A stretch of 46,861 nucleotides of DNA from Clostridiales bacterium (GCA_019418625.1 DYBL01000073.1:1-46861); one strand, 5' to 3'; numbered from the stretch's first letter, positions 1 through 6,835 are shown. Notes: generated by a model from the letters alone, not told the origin. Translations and numbers: made by a program.

Positions 1-789
1 GCGGACGGGAAACGGTATCAGACCAACTATTACAATCTGGACGCCATTATCGCTGTGGGGTATCGTGTGAACTCCAAAAAGGCGACCATGTTCCGCATTT
101 GGGCGAACAGGGTGTTGAAAGAGTTCATCATCAAGGGCTATGTGATGGATGACGCACGGCTGCGAGAGCCGGAGAACTTTTTCGGCAAAGATTATTTCGA
201 GGAACAGCTGGAGCGTATCCGGGACATCCGGGCCAGCGAGAGAAGATTTTACCAGAAAATCACGGACATCTATTCCCAGTGCAGCGCCGACTACGATGTG
301 GAAAGCCCCATCACAAAGGAGTTTTTCGCAACGGTGCAGAATAAGCTCCACTATGCGGTCACCCACCATACAGCTGCCGAGATCGTATATGGCCGTGCCG
401 ACAGCACCAAGCCCAATATGGGCCTGACCACATGGAAAAACGCCCCCAAAGGCCGCATCCGCAAATCCGATGTCACCGTTGCCAAAAACTATCTGAACGA
501 AACAGAAATGCGGAACCTGAACGAAATTGTCACCATGTACCTTGACTATGCGGAACGGCAGGCCCGCCGGGGAAATGTCATGTATATGGCCGATTGGGTC
601 AAGCGGCTTGACGCATTTTTACAGTTCAACGAGGAAGATATTCTGCATGATAAAGGCAAGGTGACCGCTGCCATTGCCAAAGCCTTTGCCGAGAAAGAGT
701 TTGAAAAGTTCCGGGTATTGCAGGATCGGACCTATCAGAGCGACTTTGACCGACTGGTTGCAGAGACTTCGGCTGATCAGACAGAATAA
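1..789 (+). CDS. RhuM family protein (5' end outside window)
   Basis: The reading frame is open from base 1 and the first 18 codons already read as RhuM-type protein (YQTNYYNLDAIIAVGYRVNS spans the usual N-terminal core), so the true start lies upstream of the window; at least 262 residues are present. The Virulence_RhuM family is widespread in pathogenicity islands, prophages and conjugative elements; its biochemical role is not established. Seen here are the conserved core followed by an alpha-helical charged C-terminal half ending in a TAA stop. It converges on the minus-strand mobile-element genes that follow, sharing a bidirectional terminator with them. Family call is by recognition of the sequence; function unknown. 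Confidence 0.85.
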   Translation, partial: ADGKRYQTNYYNLDAIIAVGYRVNSKKATMFRIWANRVLKEFIIKGYVMDDARLREPENFFGKDYFEEQLERIRDIRASERRFYQKITDIYSQCSADYDVESPITKEFFATVQNKLHYAVTHHTAAEIVYGRADSTKPNMGLTTWKNAPKGRIRKSDVTVAKNYLNETEMRNLNEIVTMYLDYAERQARRGNVMYMADWVKRLDAFLQFNEEDILHDKGKVTAAIAKAFAEKEFEKFRVLQDRTYQSDFDRLVAETSADQTE

Positions 790-801
790 CCGTATACACA
801 G

Positions 802-845
802 AAAGCCCACGCCTCCGGTTCTCTTTCCGGCTGCGTGGGCTTTTT
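802..845. terminator. Bidirectional intrinsic terminator
   Basis: Stem AAGCCCACGC (803-812) pairs with GCGTGGGCTT (833-842), with a T-run on the plus side (841-845) and an A-run on the other. It lies between the convergent RhuM gene (stop at 787-789) and the DUF6809 gene whose stop is at 856. Confidence 0.8.
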
Positions 846-855
846 GGGCCATCGC

Positions 856-1131
856 TTATTTCTTGTTTTGCAGCTGTTCATGGGCTTCCTGCTGGACAAT
901 CAACCCCGCCGAAAATCCATACTTGAAATGGCTTTCACTTTCCTCGCACTGGGCGATAGCGTTCTGCGCCCGGAGTTCCTCCACCAGCGCATAGTCCTCT
1001 TTGCTGAGCCGCTGGGATAACTGCTCCATCAACGCTGCACAGGTTTGGATCGCCTTGTGGTATTCCGGGGACGTGGGTACGACTGTTTCACAGGGATAAA
1101 ACTCTCCATTATACATGGCTTCTAAAATCAT
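856..1131 (-). CDS. DUF6809-type small protein
   Basis: A 91-residue soluble protein starting MILEAMYNGEFYPCE and rich in charged helical sequence. The start chosen is the ATG at 1131, because the longer reading frame up to 1173 overlaps tnpV and its extra residues look like readthrough of that gene. It resembles a family of short gut-Firmicutes proteins (DUF6809) that often sit in mobile elements; two further members occur in this window (4589-4826, decayed, and 13084-13371, intact), though this copy is the most divergent. Only 13 bases separate it from the upstream tnpV stop, so co-transcription is likely. Function unknown; the family assignment is from memory of the N-terminal motif. Confidence 0.65.
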   Translation of the reverse strand: MILEAMYNGEFYPCETVVPTSPEYHKAIQTCAALMEQLSQRLSKEDYALVEELRAQNAIAQCEESESHFKYGFSAGLIVQQEAHEQLQNKK

Positions 1132-1144
1132 GGTGTTCCCTCCC

Positions 1145-1495
1145 TCAACAGTAGACCAGCTCCGCCAGGACAATTTCCTCGGCTCTGTTGTGGATGGAGT
1201 TCATGGAGCGCACCCATGCCATCTGGTCGGCAGCTTTCAGGGCTTCTGTGACGCCCTCTTGCTGCATCATGGATTTTTCAATGATTTCCAGCCGCTCCCG
1301 GCAGGCGATGTCGATTTCCTCCAAGTGGGGAAGCAGCTTTTCAGTGACAATGAGATCGGTATACAGAATGGGCCGATGTTCTTTTAAGTAGGCACGGCGC
1401 ATCCGGCCATATTTCCCGATATGGTACTCTTTGGTGTCTGCTAACACAAGGTTGGGAATGAGATAGTCGCCGCATTGGGTGTAAGTCAGTTCCAT
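1145..1495 (-). CDS. tnpV: Transposon-encoded protein TnpV
   Basis: A 116-residue protein beginning MELTYTQCGDYLIPNL and ending with the family's AEEIVLAELVYC-type tail, with the highly characteristic central stretch HIGKYGRMRRAYLKEHRP. TnpV was named from the Tn4451/Tn4453 class of clostridial mobilizable transposons; its role is unclear. A good Shine-Dalgarno (AAGGAG, about 6 bases before ATG) fixes the start at 1495. It lies downstream of the recombinase stub and TnpW-like gene in the same direction, the normal relation for this class of element. Length matches the family, so this gene looks intact although the neighbouring recombinase is destroyed. Confidence 0.9.
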   Translation of the reverse strand: MELTYTQCGDYLIPNLVLADTKEYHIGKYGRMRRAYLKEHRPILYTDLIVTEKLLPHLEEIDIACRERLEIIEKSMMQQEGVTEALKAADQMAWVRSMNSIHNRAEEIVLAELVYC

Positions 1496-1523
1496 ACAAG
1501 GCTCCTTTCGTGAGAATGTGGTT

Positions 1524-1570
1524 GACAGTTACGGTAGGTTTGAGGGCATCCCTCCTTTATCATAACTGTC
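1524..1570. repeat. Nested hairpins in the tnpV leader
   Basis: GACAGTTA (1524-1531) is the inverse of TAACTGTC (1563-1570), and inside them GAGGG (1542-1546) pairs with CCCTC (1550-1554). On the minus strand the inner hairpin covers an AAAGGAGGG sequence next to a six-codon ORF (1549-1529, MPSNLP). The site precedes tnpV and could influence its expression, but the ribosome-site spacing for the mini-ORF is too short to claim it is translated. Confidence 0.4.
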
Positions 1571-1598
1571 TTTTCATTCGCCACAAATGAGCCGCCAG

Positions 1599-1748
1599 TC
1601 ATGATGTAATGTTTTTTGGTGTAATCCACCCTCTATACATTACATCATGGTTGTGGATGGAGTTGGACTCTTTCTGTCGATCATCCCTCTGCCGCTCATC
1701 CTCCTGACTGAGTCTTCCGTATAAGATGTTGTATTTTTGGCTTGCCAT
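1599..1748 (-). pseudogene. Serine recombinase, N-terminal remnant
   Basis: The protein starts MASQKYNILYGRLSQEDERQ and continues to ESNSI, which is the start of the catalytic resolvase domain of large serine recombinases of the TnpX/Tn4451 type; the nucleophilic serine of these enzymes lies in the YGRLS motif seen here. Homology stops after about 32 residues, the frame then crosses a 50-bp palindromic segment and ends after 49 residues, whereas intact enzymes have roughly 500 or more. A strong AAGGAGG eight bases before the ATG at 1748 shows the original translation start survives. The enzyme is therefore dead and the element cannot excise by itself. Confidence 0.8.
1600..1649. repeat. 13-bp perfect inverted repeat at recombinase breakpoint
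   Basis: CATGATGTAATGT (1600-1612) and ACATTACATCATG (1637-1649) are exact inverses separated by 24 bases. The right arm begins where similarity of the adjacent reading frame to serine recombinases ends. No flanking target duplication is visible. It could be the end of an excised or deleted element, a small palindromic insertion, or a recombination scar. Confidence 0.6.
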
Positions 1749-1833
1749 ATCTCTGTAACCTCCTTTTACTGGGGCAAGCCGGTATGGGGTACGGACAGTA
1801 TACCCCACCGGCCTGCACAAGTCCACGGAAACT

Positions 1834-2118
1834 TTACGCGCTGTGGGCTTCCTTCTTTAGGTCTGTGTCAATGAGCGAGAGCAGCTTGTCTGTGGGGGTC
1901 GCTGTGGCCTCCATCGGGAACACAGAGGTCACATGAAAGACCTTCCCTCCAATGAGCATCTCCCTTTGATTGATATTGTGATCGCCCTGGTGCTGGTAGC
2001 AGGTGTCACGAAAACTGGTCAGCACCTCTCCGCTTTCTGTTTCCTGCAGCAGTGCTCTGCCTGGATCGTATCCGCCCAGCATGCCGGTGTCACGGTATTT
2101 CTCATATGCCTTTTTCAT
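1834..2118 (-). CDS. TnpW-like mobile-element protein
   Basis: A 94-residue protein. The start at ATG 2118 is preceded by AAAGGAGCGCC. The C-terminal half (IGGKVFHVTSVFP, then a short helix ending LLSLIDTDLKKE) resembles the small TnpW family found next to the recombinase in clostridial transposons; the N-terminal half (MKKAYEKYRDTGMLGGYDP) is a separate conserved block I associate with gut conjugative elements but cannot assign. It is transcribed toward the recombinase stub, with about 85 bases between them that contain an imperfect hairpin around 1779-1812. Family placement rests on the C-terminal motif and gene order; function is unknown. Confidence 0.6.
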   Translation of the reverse strand: MKKAYEKYRDTGMLGGYDPGRALLQETESGEVLTSFRDTCYQHQGDHNINQREMLIGGKVFHVTSVFPMEATATPTDKLLSLIDTDLKKEAHSA

Positions 2119-2150
2119 GGCGCTCCTTTCTCCCGAAACCAATTCGGGCA

Positions 2151-2180
2151 ACAAAAAAGCAGACCGTCACATGGTCTGCT
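2151..2180 (-). terminator. Intrinsic terminator overlapping a stop codon
   Basis: On the minus strand AGCAGACC (2180-2173) pairs with GGTCTGCT (2165-2158) and is followed by a run of T. The upstream arm contains the last codons of the 42-residue gene at 2167-2295, whose TGA stop lies in the loop. Confidence 0.8.
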
Positions 2181-2295
2181 GCCAAGTCTGTTCTTCTTCA
2201 TGATCGTCCTCCTTGTGACCGAGAGCGATTTTCTTTTGCCGTTCCTTCCGGAGGGCTTTGCTGTCGGTGTGGTGGTGCGTAGTGGTAGCGTCCAT
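2167..2295 (-). CDS. Small hydrophilic mobile-element protein (42 aa)
   Basis: A 42-residue, very polar protein (starts MDATTTHHHTDSK, ends EEEQTWQQTM) whose ATG overlaps the TGA of the upstream membrane-segment ORF as TGATG, a typical translational-coupling arrangement. Its last codons form one arm of an intrinsic terminator, so it is the final gene of its transcript. No family with known function is recognised; the position suggests it belonged to the conjugation module of the element. Being short and without a separate ribosome site, it depends on the coupling argument for support. Confidence 0.5.
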   Translation of the reverse strand: MDATTTHHHTDSKALRKERQKKIALGHKEDDHEEEQTWQQTM

Positions 2296-2474
2296 CACAG
2301 GAGCAGGCCCCTGGCCGCGCTCCAGAGCGTGTCCAAGCTGGACCACACCACCCACAGCACCAGCCCAGTCAGCGCCAGGGTCGCCAGTCCCAACAGCAGA
2401 CTGGTCCATGGAATGTCCGGCAGACTCGGTCTGGGCAGTCTAAACCATAGCCGATTCCATTCTGAACCGATGTG
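2295..2474 (-). pseudogene. Conjugation-module membrane protein, 3' fragment
   Basis: The frame encodes a single strong membrane segment (within LPDIPWTSLLLGLATLALTG and the following residues up to VVWSSLDTLW) near its C-terminus, stopping at 2295. Upstream of about 2470 the frame runs into DNA that codes well on the opposite strand, and its residues there look random, so the 5' part has been lost at a junction somewhere around 2455-2485. The gene before the small polar protein in such elements is often a short membrane component of the conjugation apparatus, but no specific family can be named. The exact breakpoint cannot be fixed from this sequence alone. Confidence 0.45.
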
Positions 2475-3721
2475 TGAAACGGAATTATGACTACGATGTC
2501 CACCAGCAGCTCTCCAATAACGCCAACCTGCCCCTGCTGAAAATTCCATCCTTGTCCGAACCCAAGTCCGACGCCAACGACTGGCAGGCCCGTTTTCAGA
2601 CGGTGGAGAACACCTTTGCTGCCAGCATCGGACAGATCTGCAACGCCGCCCTGGATCGTAGCGTCATCGCCTACAACGACCATGCCGACCCGGAGGAGCG
2701 CAAGCGATACCGCCGGGATTTGGAAGCCTTGGCCATCTATAGTGGGCTGGAGATCGATGCGGCCAAGACCGGTGTGCGGCCCAACCTGGATGAATTTCTG
2801 GGCGGACGGAAGGTAAAGCGCACCCCTTTTCTCCAGTACAAATATCTGTTGGAGCGTGCGGAGGAGCGCCGCCGCGCCTGGTACGAGCCCACCCACCGTG
2901 AGCGGCTGGAGGCCTTCTTTGCTGGGATCGACTGGGACACGGTGGACTCCCCGGTGGAGCGATTGCCCTGGCTGGCCCGCCAGCTGGAGCGCAACACGCC
3001 GAAGATTCAGGAGAAACCAGCGAAGGACAGCGAACTATTCACCTTCGCCCAGGAACGAAGCTGGAAGAAACATCTGGACCAAAACATTCTTTCTTCTGTC
3101 TCTGCCTTGCTGTGGGACTACGAGCACTGCCTCTCCCGCATCCGGGCCTGCCGTGCCCCCGCCAAGGGACAGCAGCGGAAAACGGATATCGACCGTATCC
3201 TCTACGCCAGAGGACAAGAGGAACTCTACGACAGCGATGAACTGTACGCCTTCTTCCAGCAGCTTTCCCCGGAGCGTATCACCGCTCTGCGAAAGGAAAT
3301 CGTAGAACAGCAGTGGCACCTGATGACAGAAAAACAGAGAGAACCATTTCTGCGGGAGCATCTGCCGGAGGCGGCGGACTACTACGATCTGCTGACCGAC
3401 TTCCGCCATGGCGGATTTCGTATGCTGGGGGATCTGGTCTGCGACATCGACGATCTGGAGTCTGCCCGGGAGCGGAAGCAGCTCCGCCGCCCGGCAGATT
3501 CCCCGGCCTTCCAGAAGATGATGGAGACCTATCTGGCTGCCCCCTTCAGCGGCAATGAGCGGGCCGTGGTGTCCAAGGTCTGCCGCAAGCTGTTGAATAA
3601 GATCATCCGTCCCAGCCTGGCGGCACCCTATGTGGTGGCCATTGGCAAGCGGAACCTGCTGTGGGATCTGCTGCCGGACCACATCGAGGAACATGTTCTG
3701 GAGGTAGATCATGCTGAATGA
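2474..3721 (+). CDS. Unknown protein, probably 5'-truncated (first gene of two-gene cassette)
   Basis: 415 codons from a GTG at 2474, or open back to 2444; no Shine-Dalgarno is visible before the GTG and the 5' boundary coincides with the junction to a minus-strand gene fragment, so the N-terminus is probably missing. The protein is soluble, rich in Arg/Glu/Leu helices, without membrane segments, Walker motifs, zinc clusters or other motifs I recognise. Landmarks are LPLLKIPSLSEPKSDANDW near the start and VVAIGKRNLLWDLLPDHIEE near the end. It overlaps the next gene by 11 bases, so the two products are likely made together. The codon usage is uniform throughout and unlike a shadow frame. No function is proposed; cargo of a mobile element is the context-based inference. 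Confidence 0.7.
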   Translation: MKRNYDYDVHQQLSNNANLPLLKIPSLSEPKSDANDWQARFQTVENTFAASIGQICNAALDRSVIAYNDHADPEERKRYRRDLEALAIYSGLEIDAAKTGVRPNLDEFLGGRKVKRTPFLQYKYLLERAEERRRAWYEPTHRERLEAFFAGIDWDTVDSPVERLPWLARQLERNTPKIQEKPAKDSELFTFAQERSWKKHLDQNILSSVSALLWDYEHCLSRIRACRAPAKGQQRKTDIDRILYARGQEELYDSDELYAFFQQLSPERITALRKEIVEQQWHLMTEKQREPFLREHLPEAADYYDLLTDFRHGGFRMLGDLVCDIDDLESARERKQLRRPADSPAFQKMMETYLAAPFSGNERAVVSKVCRKLLNKIIRPSLAAPYVVAIGKRNLLWDLLPDHIEEHVLEVDHAE

Positions 3722-4582
3722 GTGGAAGGAGTTTCAGGACTATGCTGGTGCGGTAAGCTACACTGCCCGGAACAAGCAGGACACCACCTACCTGGGCCGC
3801 TTTACCTTCGACACCATTTTGGATTTCGAGGGACTCAACCGGGTGCTGACCATCCTGGCAAGAGGGTTTGCGTTTCATAATGAGGATGGCAGCCCCGCCG
3901 AAGCACCCCGGGAACGCATCGACTATGCCAAGCGGGGCCTGTGTGCCTGGTGCAGTGTGCCGGACAGCAAAAAGCCACGCCCCGGGAGGCGTGGCAGTTC
4001 GGCAGTGATTTTAGGAACCTTCATTCGGAATTCCATGGTCTTGTAGATGAAAACGGCAGCGGATGGTTTCACCGCCATGTGCATCGGGTGGTGGCTTTTG
4101 TGCGGGAAAACCCGGAGAGGGTATCCAGCAGCGCCCAGAAAAAGTATGCCGCCATTGAGAATGGCTTTGACCGGGCCTGGCGGGACAAGGTGATCCAGAT
4201 GCAGGTCCCTCTGTTTGCCCCCACCACCAAGGGGCAGTGGGGATTGCGGTTTGACAGCTTTCTGGCCCAGGCTTTGGAACTGGGACCGCTCCGGAAAGAG
4301 GAACCGATACTTCCACCCGCATTGGTGGAGCAACTTCGCAGCCTCACGCCCAAGGGCGTTCCCGTGGAGATGGTGGAGACGCTGGCGGCCTACTACTTTG
4401 CCAACAAGCCCGAGGATTCCGACTGGGTGGTGCTGCCGGTGGCCAACTTTGACGCATATTTCGGCACCACCAGCTTTGGGCGAAAGTATCTCAAGCAGAT
4501 CCCAGAGGCCATTTTGGAACGCTCCGAAACTGGTTTTGGGCTGTGCCGGTACCGGCTGGGTGATGGCGTCGTAATCGAGTAG
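3711..4582 (+). pseudogene. Unknown protein split by a -1 frameshift (second gene of cassette)
   Basis: Frame 1 starts at ATG 3711 inside the end of the previous gene and codes sensibly up to about 3970 (RGLCAWCSVPDSKK, with a CxxC pair). From there the sensible protein continues one base back, through EAWQFGSDF to the stop at 4582; joined, it would be about 290 residues. The switch falls in AGC AAA AAG, an A-run followed directly by a perfect 8-bp hairpin. The rest of the second frame is intact for over 600 bases, so this is either a recent one-base loss, a sequencing error, or programmed -1 frameshifting. The product is soluble with no recognised family. It is paired with the preceding gene, which suggests a two-component system. 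Confidence 0.65.
3969..3995. other. A-run plus perfect hairpin at the frameshift point
   Basis: AAAAA (3969-3973) is followed by GCCACGCC (3974-3981), a six-base loop, and GGCGTGGC (3988-3995). On the minus strand the same structure reads as a canonical intrinsic terminator (GC stem then T5). It lies inside a plus-strand coding region exactly where the frame changes. Confidence 0.7.
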
Positions 4583-4588
4583 ATAGAA

Positions 4589-4826
4589 TCAGGCATCCAT
4601 CTCCGCTTCTTCCATTGGAGATGGATGCCTGTTCTCTTCATAATGATTCAGTTCTTTGCCATTTCCCACGCCAGACAGAATCCGCAGATAAAGCTGTCCA
4701 CGGAGCGTTGCTCTATCATCAGGTTCTGGGCATCCATGACCCGCAGAACCAACTTTCTCTCGGATTTTTCCAAGCGCTTGATAAGCTGTTGGTGGCAAGC
4801 TTCGATTTCCTGCTCGGCCTCTTACA
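4589..4826 (-). pseudogene. DUF6809-type gene, truncated and frameshifted
   Basis: Read on the minus strand, codons from EAEQEIEACHQQLIKRLEK through LVLRVMDAQNLM to CGFCLAWEMAK align with the intact copy at 13084-13371; then one base is missing (an extra A or G after GCAAA would restore the frame) and the protein continues ELNHYEENRHPSP to a TGA at 4591-4589. Upstream there is a TAA immediately before EAE and the normal N-terminus is absent, replaced by the 3' region of the metallo-hydrolase gene. Both defects mean the copy is dead. Identity to the intact copy is high (about two thirds by eye), so decay is recent. Confidence 0.75.
4591..4630. repeat. 14-bp perfect hairpin at DUF6809 3' end
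   Basis: AGGCATCCATCTCC (4591-4604) is the exact inverse of GGAGATGGATGCCT (4617-4630). It covers the last codons and stop of the decayed DUF6809 copy, and corresponds base for base to the hairpin at 13086-13122 in the intact copy. No strong T-run follows on either strand. Confidence 0.75.
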
Positions 4827-4842
4827 TGAGTAGCTTACACTC

Positions 4843-5544
4843 TCAACCACCTATCTGCCATTCACCGCCGTGGAAGCAAATATACGTACGGCTTTTATAG
4901 TGTAAAATTTGAGCCAGGGAACGCTTTGCAGTATCTATATCAAGACAATAATCGGGATTTGCAACTGCTAATTTTCCATTTTCCAAAACCGCAGCGTCTC
5001 CCGTAATGAAAAAACTGTTATCCAATGCGCGAATGGATACATGACCCGGTGTATGACCGGGTGTTGCAACGATCTCACATCCGCCGCCCCAATCAAAATG
5101 TTCGCCGTGTGCGATTACGGAATCGATCCCAATGGGCTTTAATTCTCGATATCGTTGACAAAACTGATTGCCAAATTCTTGCTGATCTGGCGGCAAAAGT
5201 TTCTGAAGCTGTTCAGCCTGCTGAAGTCGGAGATTTTTCTTTTCCCCGCATAAGTAAGGCTGTTCGATACCGGAAGCCATGATTTGAATGGTTGGATAAG
5301 CCTCTTTTAGCTCTGCCGCAGCTCCAATATGATCATCGTCCTGGTGCGTCAGCAGCAATTTTGTGATGCTTTCTGGTGGAATACGGTATTTTGAGAGCTC
5401 TCTCTGTAACAACTTCAAAGAACCGGGATAACCGCAGTCTACCAAAACCACATCCCTGTTACCGAACAGTACCACAGGGTGCAAATTCTGCTGCATATTC
5501 TGAAAAGTATAACATAGGTCCAGCACCTGATATCGTTTATCCAA
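4843..5544 (-). CDS. MBL-fold metallo-hydrolase
   Basis: A 233-residue soluble protein with the metallo-beta-lactamase fold. Visible signatures are VDCGYPGS after the first strands, the metal-binding motif THQDDDHIG (a variant of HxHxDH in which the first His is the one before QDDD), the TPGHTPGH loop, the FITGDAAV aspartate and a C-terminal FHGG histidine. The substrate cannot be told; the family includes glyoxalase-II-like and lactonase-like enzymes. An AAGGAG at 5558-5553 is 8 bases from a TTG at 5544 but only 2 from the ATG at 5550, so the TTG is the better start, adding or removing two residues. It overlaps the preceding GNAT gene's end and is probably co-transcribed with it. AT-richer than the flanking core genes. 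Confidence 0.85.
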   Translation of the reverse strand: MDKRYQVLDLCYTFQNMQQNLHPVVLFGNRDVVLVDCGYPGSLKLLQRELSKYRIPPESITKLLLTHQDDDHIGAAAELKEAYPTIQIMASGIEQPYLCGEKKNLRLQQAEQLQKLLPPDQQEFGNQFCQRYRELKPIGIDSVIAHGEHFDWGGGCEIVATPGHTPGHVSIRALDNSFFITGDAAVLENGKLAVANPDYCLDIDTAKRSLAQILHYKSRTYICFHGGEWQIGG

Positions 5545-6007
5545 TGACATCACTCCTTAACCGAACTGGGGACTGATAGATGCGCATGGTCTCGCCGTCT
5601 TCACTTTTCGCCGTGCATATATATTCCCAATCGTATCGTTCATAAAACGAAGTATGCTCCGTCAGCAGATACAGGGTATGGATATTCCATTCCTCCATAT
5701 CATCGCATATAAATTGAAGCAATTTACCGGCAATTCCTTGATTCCGCCATGCTTCCTCCACAAATAATGCACACAGGTTGGGGGAGAGATCTTTTCTGTC
5801 ATGAAAGTCATTTTCTATGACACCGACACCTCCAATGATTTCTGCCCGGTGGACAGCAAGATACCATTGTGGAATCGCGGTATTCTTCTCCAAACACGCA
5901 AGCATACTTTCTTCATACGCCTCTTGGGGAACACCCCATTTTGCATGGAACCATGCGGCAGCTCTTTTGATACACTCTCTGTGCTCTCTGAGCATTAAGA
6001 TCTCCAT
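5537..6007 (-). CDS. GNAT family N-acetyltransferase
   Basis: A 156-residue protein with the GNAT acyl-CoA-binding pattern: the central strand ends in CALFVEEAWRNQGIAGKLL, where RNQGIA is motif A (Q/RxxGxG/A), followed by the second half of the fold with LLTEHTSFYERYDWEY, the usual FYeryGwe closing motif. The acceptor substrate is unknown; members acetylate antibiotics, polyamines, amino acids or proteins. The stop overlaps the start of the metallo-hydrolase gene, and a second GNAT gene lies 17 bases upstream, so these three form one minus-strand transcript. GGAGG lies 12 bases before the ATG at 6007, a slightly long spacing. Confidence 0.88.
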   Translation of the reverse strand: MEILMLREHRECIKRAAAWFHAKWGVPQEAYEESMLACLEKNTAIPQWYLAVHRAEIIGGVGVIENDFHDRKDLSPNLCALFVEEAWRNQGIAGKLLQFICDDMEEWNIHTLYLLTEHTSFYERYDWEYICTAKSEDGETMRIYQSPVRLRSDVIG

Positions 6008-6024
6008 AACAACACATTGCCTCC

Positions 6025-6447
6025 TTAGGATAAGGTTTTATACATCCATATATGCGGGCAGTATTCTTCCAGAAACTCCCGTCCTATTGCTGTATATCCT
6101 TGCTTTTCGTAAAACTCTTTTACACGAACCTGAGCGGCAAGAAACAGTTTATTTGCCTTTGATGCAATCACTTGCCTTTCGCATTCCTGGACAAGCATCA
6201 GACCCAGAGACTGACCACGGAATGCGTTTCGGACTGCAACTCTTCCCAGAACATAAGAGTTTCTCTCCTGGTCCCAATAAAAGCGGCAGGTTCCAACCGG
6301 AACTTCTCCGTTGAACACCACAATATGCCGAGCCTGATGGTCGATCTCATCAAACTCCTCCACAAACCCCTGCTCCTCCATAAATACTTCCTTCCGGATC
6401 GATGCGGCCTCTGTCGGCAGTGCAGGATATACCTCCATGTGTAACAT
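6025..6447 (-). CDS. GNAT family N-acetyltransferase (ElaA-like)
   Basis: A 140-residue acetyltransferase of the ElaA/YjcF-like subgroup: N-terminal IRKEVFMEEQGFVEEFDEID is the hallmark recognition region, then HIVVFNGEVPVGTCRF, GRVAVRNAFRGQSLGL (acyl-CoA loop RGQSLG) and FYEKQGYTAIGREFLEEYCP with the CPHI terminus common to the group. Acceptor unknown. The ATG at 6447 follows AGGGGGAACAG at usable spacing; a second in-frame ATG three codons later is possible. It is the first gene of the three-gene minus-strand unit and is preceded by a leader with an intrinsic-terminator hairpin at 6472-6530. Confidence 0.88.
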   Translation of the reverse strand: MLHMEVYPALPTEAASIRKEVFMEEQGFVEEFDEIDHQARHIVVFNGEVPVGTCRFYWDQERNSYVLGRVAVRNAFRGQSLGLMLVQECERQVIASKANKLFLAAQVRVKEFYEKQGYTAIGREFLEEYCPHIWMYKTLS

Positions 6448-6471
6448 ATCTGTTCCCCCTTATGTAAAAAT

Positions 6472-6530
6472 AAGCATTGAAACCTATTCCTTCCGCAATT
6501 GCGGCCCTGACGGAACTGGTTTCAATGCTT
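6472..6530 (-). terminator. Leader terminator/attenuator before the GNAT gene
   Basis: On the minus strand AAGCATTGAAACC (6530-6518) pairs perfectly with GGTTTCAATGCTT (6484-6472), followed by ATTTTTA. An inner palindrome CCGCAATTGCGG lies in the loop region. The structure sits between a plausible promoter (6579-6606) and the GNAT start at 6447. A 13-codon ORF (6563-6522, MLVLLPGVRHRKH) ends with its TGA inside the upstream arm, but it lacks a convincing ribosome site. Confidence 0.65.
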
Positions 6531-6578
6531 CCGATGTCTAACCCCGGGGAGTAAGACAAGCATACAATATTTTCTAAG

Positions 6579-6606
6579 ATTCTACTATAGCTACCGCAAA
6601 AATCAA
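6579..6606 (-). promoter_or_regulatory. Candidate sigma-A promoter for the GNAT/MBL unit
   Basis: On the minus strand TTGATT (6606-6601), 16-bp spacer, TAGAAT (6584-6579). It would place the attenuator hairpin in the leader. Confidence 0.45.
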
Positions 6607-6683
6607 GTGTTTATGGATGTCCTTTGGGGACAGTTCTATGCAGCGATCGTTACGATTTGTCTATTCCCATCAGCCCCAACAAA

Positions 6684-6692
6684 TGATATAAT
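6684..6692 (+). promoter_or_regulatory. Extended -10 promoter of the rsgA unit
   Basis: TGATATAAT, an extended -10 element with a perfect TATAAT hexamer (6687-6692), lies 33 bases before the upstream mini-ORF. The -35 at 6664-6669 (TTCCCA) is weak, which is normal for extended -10 promoters. Confidence 0.6.
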
Positions 6693-6724
6693 CAAAAAAT
6701 ATTGAATGAAAGGAGCGTGTTTTT

Positions 6725-6787
6725 ATGAAGAACATGAACGCAAATAAAAAGGAGATTGTAATGGTGGAAGGAGGTATGGTGAAGTAA
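6725..6787 (+). CDS. Upstream mini-ORF (20 aa) in the rsgA leader
   Basis: MKNMNANKKEIVMVEGGMVK followed by TAA. AGGAG at 6711-6715 is 9 bases before the ATG, a good ribosome site, and a strong extended -10 promoter lies just upstream. Its last codons form one arm of a 10-bp hairpin. The peptide resembles nothing known; a role as a regulatory leader peptide is inference from its position. Confidence 0.5.
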   Translation: MKNMNANKKEIVMVEGGMVK

Positions 6788-6806
6788 TTGCCCCAGACCT
6801 CCTTCC
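6766..6806 (+). promoter_or_regulatory. Leader hairpin overlapping mini-ORF end
   Basis: GGAAGGAGGT (6766-6775) pairs perfectly with ACCTCCTTCC (6797-6806). A strong GGAGGT ribosome-binding sequence is buried in the stem and the mini-ORF stop (6785-6787) lies in the loop, so a ribosome translating the mini-ORF would open the stem. Confidence 0.55.
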
Positions 6807-6835
6807 TTCGGGAATATTATATGGAGGTTATCAAA

